A stretch of DNA of 64,000 bases, taken from NCBI GenBank assembly GCA_002352205.1, contig DEHZ01000002.1:186001-250000 (forward strand), written 5' to 3'. Under the pieces are notes generated by a model. That model was not told the DNA's origin, searched no databases, and saw nothing but the letters and a program-made list of their open reading frames with translations. The position numbers and the translations under genes were made by a program. Below are positions 62,661 to 64,000 of this stretch, one piece after another. How positions within the stretch are numbered: position 1 is the stretch's first letter; each line of letters starts with the position of its first letter. This DNA comes from Flavobacterium sp. UBA2787 (GTDB taxonomy: Bacteria; Bacteroidota; Bacteroidia; Flavobacteriales; Flavobacteriaceae).

Positions 62661-63477
62661 TTAGGTTTTGATTTTCTAACTCTAAAATTTCTTTACGGTC
62701 TTTGTTTTCAATGATATAAACATGGCCTAAACTAGTCATGTCATTAAACAATTTTACATCAATAGTAAAATAGTTTGTTTTGTCGTCGGTATAAATTTTG
62801 TGAATTGTTCCTATATTTACATTTTCAGGAAATATAATCGATTGAGCTCCGGTAACAATAGTATCTCCTTTTTTTACCGATGCTAATCTTGGCACATCAA
62901 TTAACTGAACATAACCTGTATTTTTTCCATTCCAAGTTAAGGTTCCAAAATGACTAGTTTTTTTAATCTTAGCATTTATTTGCGATTTTATATTCAAAAT
63001 ACTAATTACCGTAGCATAATTTTTTGAAGTATTTTCAACAATTCCAATAATTCCTTTGCTGTTTACAACCCCCATATCGGATTTAACGCCTTTAGCACTT
63101 CCGGAGTTGATGGTAAGGAAGTTTTCATGAACATTATACGAGTTATTAATGATTTTTGACTGAATTACTTTGTAGTTTCCAAAACTGCTCAGTAATTCTT
63201 TGTCTATGATTTTGGTTGTATCTTTTCTATTGTATAATAAACTTTTCAAACGAGCATTTTCATTTGCTAAGCCTTCGTTTTCTGTTTTTAAATTCAAATA
63301 TTCATTCACCGAATTGATACGTTCATAAACACCTCCGGTAACAAAATTAGCGGAATTAATTACCTTACTTCTGTGATACGAATGTGATTGAATAGTGAGT
63401 GATAACGAAATGACCAAAAGCAGCAAAAACAATAGCCTTGTACTGTTTTTTATGATAAAAATAAATATCTGCTGCAT
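62653..63477 (-). CDS. mreC: Rod shape-determining protein MreC
   Basis: A 274-residue protein with one N-terminal helix (about 12-29), a coiled coil (about 55-75, EYLNLKTENEGLANENARLK) and two beta domains with NSGSAKGVKSDMGVVNSKGI and KGDTIVTGAQS. It links MreB inside to PBP2 in the periplasm. The C-terminus ends in an acidic segment. It lies 53 nt after mreB. Confidence 0.94.
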   Translation of the reverse strand: MQQIFIFIIKNSTRLLFLLLLVISLSLTIQSHSYHRSKVINSANFVTGGVYERINSVNEYLNLKTENEGLANENARLKSLLYNRKDTTKIIDKELLSSFGNYKVIQSKIINNSYNVHENFLTINSGSAKGVKSDMGVVNSKGIIGIVENTSKNYATVISILNIKSQINAKIKKTSHFGTLTWNGKNTGYVQLIDVPRLASVKKGDTIVTGAQSIIFPENVNIGTIHKIYTDDKTNYFTIDVKLFNDMTSLGHVYIIENKDRKEILELENQNLNE

Positions 63478-63530
63478 GTTTCAGTGATTCAGATTGGTAA
63501 TTCCGTTAGCGTAAATATCAGTAAAACTGA

Positions 63531-64000
63531 TTATTTGATTAAAATACTTCTGAACTTGTTGATGTTTTTTAATGCAATTCCGGTACCACGAACAACGGCT
63601 CTCAACGGATCCTCAGCAATGTAAACCGGTAAATCTGTTTTAAGCGAAATTCGTTTGTCTAATCCGCGTAACATTGAACCACCACCGGCAAGATAAATTC
63701 CGGTGTTGTAAATATCAGCGGCTAATTCGGGTGGAGTTTGCGATAAAGTTTCCATCACGGCATCTTCAATTCGTTGGATTGATTTGTCTAATGCTTTGGC
63801 AATTTCACGATAGGAAACATCAACCTGTTTTGGTTTTCCGGTCAATAAGTCACGACCTTGAACCGACATTTCATCCGGTGGAGTGTCTAACTCTTCAATA
63901 GCGGCACCAATTTCAATTTTTATTTTTTCTGCGGTACTTTCTCCCACAAACAAGTTATGTTGTGTACGCATGTAGTAAACAATATCATTTGTAAAAACGT
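63531..64000 (-). CDS. mreB: Rod shape-determining protein MreB (C-terminal part)
   Basis: The last 156 or so residues of this actin-like protein are visible; the frame runs open through the window edge. The upstream codons give VFTNDIVYYMRTQHNLFVGE, which is the interior of MreB, so the Met at 63971 is not the start. Conserved segments are GESTAEKIKIEIGAA, GRDLLTGKPK, IYLAGGGSMLRGLDKR and DPLRAVVRGTGIAL. It organises side-wall synthesis and is the first visible gene of the mre operon. Confidence 0.95.
   Translation of the reverse strand, partial: VFTNDIVYYMRTQHNLFVGESTAEKIKIEIGAAIEELDTPPDEMSVQGRDLLTGKPKQVDVSYREIAKALDKSIQRIEDAVMETLSQTPPELAADIYNTGIYLAGGGSMLRGLDKRISLKTDLPVYIAEDPLRAVVRGTGIALKNINKFRSILIK

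Noticed and set aside
63531-63971. A complete 146-residue protein starting at the ATG at 63971
   Set aside because: The frame continues upstream with MreB sequence to the window edge, so this Met is internal.

Overview
The window reads as chromosomal DNA of a flavobacterium (Bacteroidota, Flavobacteriia, close to Flavobacterium). The evidence is: low GC with A-rich leaders and almost no Shine-Dalgarno sequences; several copies of the Bacteroidota -7 box TAnnTTTG; SusC/SusD proteins; lipoproteins and a type IX secretion sorting domain; a GYDIA-type GHMP kinase beside HMG-CoA reductase; and a SurE/LpxB/MreBCD gene order usual in this class. No rRNA, CRISPR array, prophage or classical insertion sequence was seen.

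Layout. 1-3430: the 5' part of a secreted modular protein cut by the window edge, an HI0933-type flavoprotein and a glycerophosphodiester phosphodiesterase lipoprotein. 3609-7316: a large lipoprotein joining a metallophosphoesterase-like domain, whose metal ligands look eroded, to an Omp85-like barrel. 7460-28531: a complete alpha-glucan (starch/maltodextrin) utilisation locus. On the minus strand, an operon carries an MFS sugar transporter, beta-phosphoglucomutase, GH65 phosphorylase, GH13 (SusA-like), GH31 and a GH13 lipoprotein, ending at a terminator. A LacI-type regulator follows on the same strand. Divergent from it are susC, susD, a SusE-like lipoprotein and a multimodular secreted GH13 amylase. 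Together these bind and cut starch at the surface, import maltodextrins, hydrolyse them in the periplasm, take maltose into the cytoplasm and phosphorolyse it to glucose 6-phosphate.

A GxxExxY-family gene flanked by near-perfect 34-nt inverted repeats fills the gap between the GH65 and GH13 genes of this operon. It looks like an inserted cassette and is the most unusual structure in the window.

28644-39372: AsmA protein, tRNA-Phe, then a same-strand row (coaX, outer-membrane protein, TPR protein, lptC, small membrane protein, CNNM/CBS protein, PpiD-like foldase) that points to envelope biogenesis. 39426-41660: GYDIA kinase and HMG-CoA reductase (mevalonate pathway). 41844-48142: DPP-IV, two POT peptide transporters and two thioredoxin-fold proteins. 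48143-53064: comEC, a NlpC/P60 lipoprotein, lpxB, a small membrane protein and surE. 53282-59049: a Prc/Tsp protease, an orphan OppC-like permease, a charged coiled-coil protein and a pair of exported nucleases. 59051-64000: the rod-shape operon mreB (truncated by the window end), mreC, mreD, mrdA, rodA.

All functional calls are by recognition of motifs, domain order and gene context; no database search was possible.
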